64,000 nt of DNA from Tenericutes bacterium MO-XQ (GTDB lineage: Bacteria > Bacillota_I > Bacilli_A > Acholeplasmatales > Acholeplasmataceae): the NCBI GenBank assembly GCA_002838185.1, contig CP017948.1, forward strand, positions 62,001-126,000, given 5' to 3'. The notes under the pieces were generated by a model that saw only the letters and a program-made list of their open reading frames with translations, was not told the DNA's origin and did not search any database. Positions 63,392 to 64,000 of this stretch are shown one piece after another. Each line of letters starts with the position of its first letter. Within the stretch, counting starts at the first letter, position 1. The position numbers and the translations under genes were made by a program.

Positions 63392-64000
63392 ATGTCAAGT
63401 ACTCAATTAAATCAAGTATATTTTAACGCAAAACAGTTAAAATTACCACTATCTACAGGCATTTTAATACCATTTGATAGTGAAGTAAGAACATTTGACG
63501 AAGTATTTTCAAAATTGGAGGTCAAAAAGTACTTAAAAACCGAAAGAGATCCAAGAGGAAGAATCGGTTATGATCCAGTCAATATGCTCAAATTAATACT
63601 GTTTTGCCAGATGGAAAACATCACAAGTTTAAGAGCGATGGAAAAAGCAGCAAGAAATGATTTACGTATCATGTGGTTAATAGACGAACTACAACCAACG
63701 CATCAAGCGATTAAAGATTTCATGGATCGCTATTTAATTAAAAATCTAGAAGCTATTTATTATGATCTCAATCAATTTTTGATTGAAGATGAACATATAG
63801 ATGTAGAGAAACTTTATATCGATGGCACAAAGATTGAAGCGAACGCAAACAAATACACCTTTATCTGGAAAAAGTCATTAGAAAAATTCCGCGATAAATT
63901 ATATAAAAAAATCACCAAACAGATCAAAGTACTCAATGATACCTATCAACAGATGGATATCTTTTTTCCAGTATATGATATCTATGAAGTAGAATATCTA
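63392..64000 (+). CDS. IS1182-family transposase, N-terminal part (cut by window)
   Basis: An open frame of 203 codons from ATG 63392 to the last base, so the gene continues beyond the window. DPRGRIGYDPVNMLKLILFC, SLRAMEKAARNDLRIMWL, and the DDE-region marker KLYIDGTKIEANANKYTFIWKKS are characteristic of IS1182/IS5-like transposases. Its left inverted repeat is presumably between 63279 and 63391 but is not identified. Confidence 0.9.
   Translation, partial: MSSTQLNQVYFNAKQLKLPLSTGILIPFDSEVRTFDEVFSKLEVKKYLKTERDPRGRIGYDPVNMLKLILFCQMENITSLRAMEKAARNDLRIMWLIDELQPTHQAIKDFMDRYLIKNLEAIYYDLNQFLIEDEHIDVEKLYIDGTKIEANANKYTFIWKKSLEKFRDKLYKKITKQIKVLNDTYQQMDIFFPVYDIYEVEYL

Noticed and set aside
1-64000. 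CRISPR array
   Set aside because: No set of regularly spaced repeats with unique spacers was seen; the only periodic repeats are the nine-base GTGGT groups, too short for CRISPR.
1-64000. Genetic code 4 (TGA = Trp)
   Set aside because: hprK, lgt, hsdR and other intact genes end at TGA, and Trp is written TGG throughout, so the standard bacterial code applies.

Overview
The window is AT-rich, compact, Gram-positive-type DNA that uses TGA as a true stop (hprK, lgt and others end in TGA), so it does not use the Mycoplasma/Spiroplasma code. The order uvrA-hprK-lgt-HAD phosphatase-trxB-whiA-acpS, the M13 peptidase, the many small lipoproteins and membrane proteins, and the overall base composition fit a Mollicute of the Acholeplasma/Izemoplasma type or a close low-GC Firmicute. 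This placement is an inference from gene content and order, not from a search.

Layout. (1) 1-11.3 kb is chromosomal housekeeping: the uvrA 3' end, a membrane protein, a tightly packed hprK-lgt-HAD-trxB-whiA-acpS run, a membrane-anchored protein, tex, and an ABC-F ATPase preceded by a possible leader-peptide attenuator. (2) 11.42-11.59 kb is a tRNA-Ser(GCU)/tRNA-Glu(UUC) pair. (3) 11.6-44.34 kb is mobile DNA inserted at the 3' end of tRNA-Glu. The last 12 bases of the tRNA (TACGGGTCACCA) recur at 16738-16749 and 44327-44338, and about 330 bases after the first copy are repeated after the second. I read this as two related elements in tandem. Element 1 (about 5.1 kb) carries a small membrane protein, a MerR-like regulator, a VIT/VWA protein, an extra sigma-70 factor and a small DNA-binding-like protein, and has no recombinase. 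Element 2 (about 27.6 kb) carries a methylase/specificity fusion with a small partner, a complete type I restriction-modification system, six consecutive genes of unknown function, a compact accessory/replication module (DUF3846, RadC/JAB, SSB-like OB fold, XRE, HU-like, DUF927 ATPase), two large serine recombinases and a cluster with an XRE-ankyrin regulator and two unknown genes. It has no phage structural genes, relaxase or conjugation machinery.

(4) 44.34-63.3 kb is chromosome again, largely accessory: zinc-ribbon protein, lipoproteins, aldo/keto reductases, a rhodanese lipoprotein, a beta-lactamase-fold hydrolase, a two-gene McrBC-like unit whose AAA+ motor is fused to about 12 membrane segments, an NTF2-SDR-FAD oxidoreductase-flavodoxin operon, and an M13 peptidase. 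(5) The last 0.6 kb is the start of an IS1182-type transposase cut by the window end.

The best candidates for undescribed biology are the membrane-fused McrB/DUF2357 pair (51.2-55.4 kb), the unknown cluster behind the type I R-M genes (25.5-30.4 kb), the methylase-specificity fusion with a non-canonical catalytic motif (17.3-19.5 kb), and element 1, a recombinase-less island whose two main promoters are near-copies of each other and which carries its own sigma factor.
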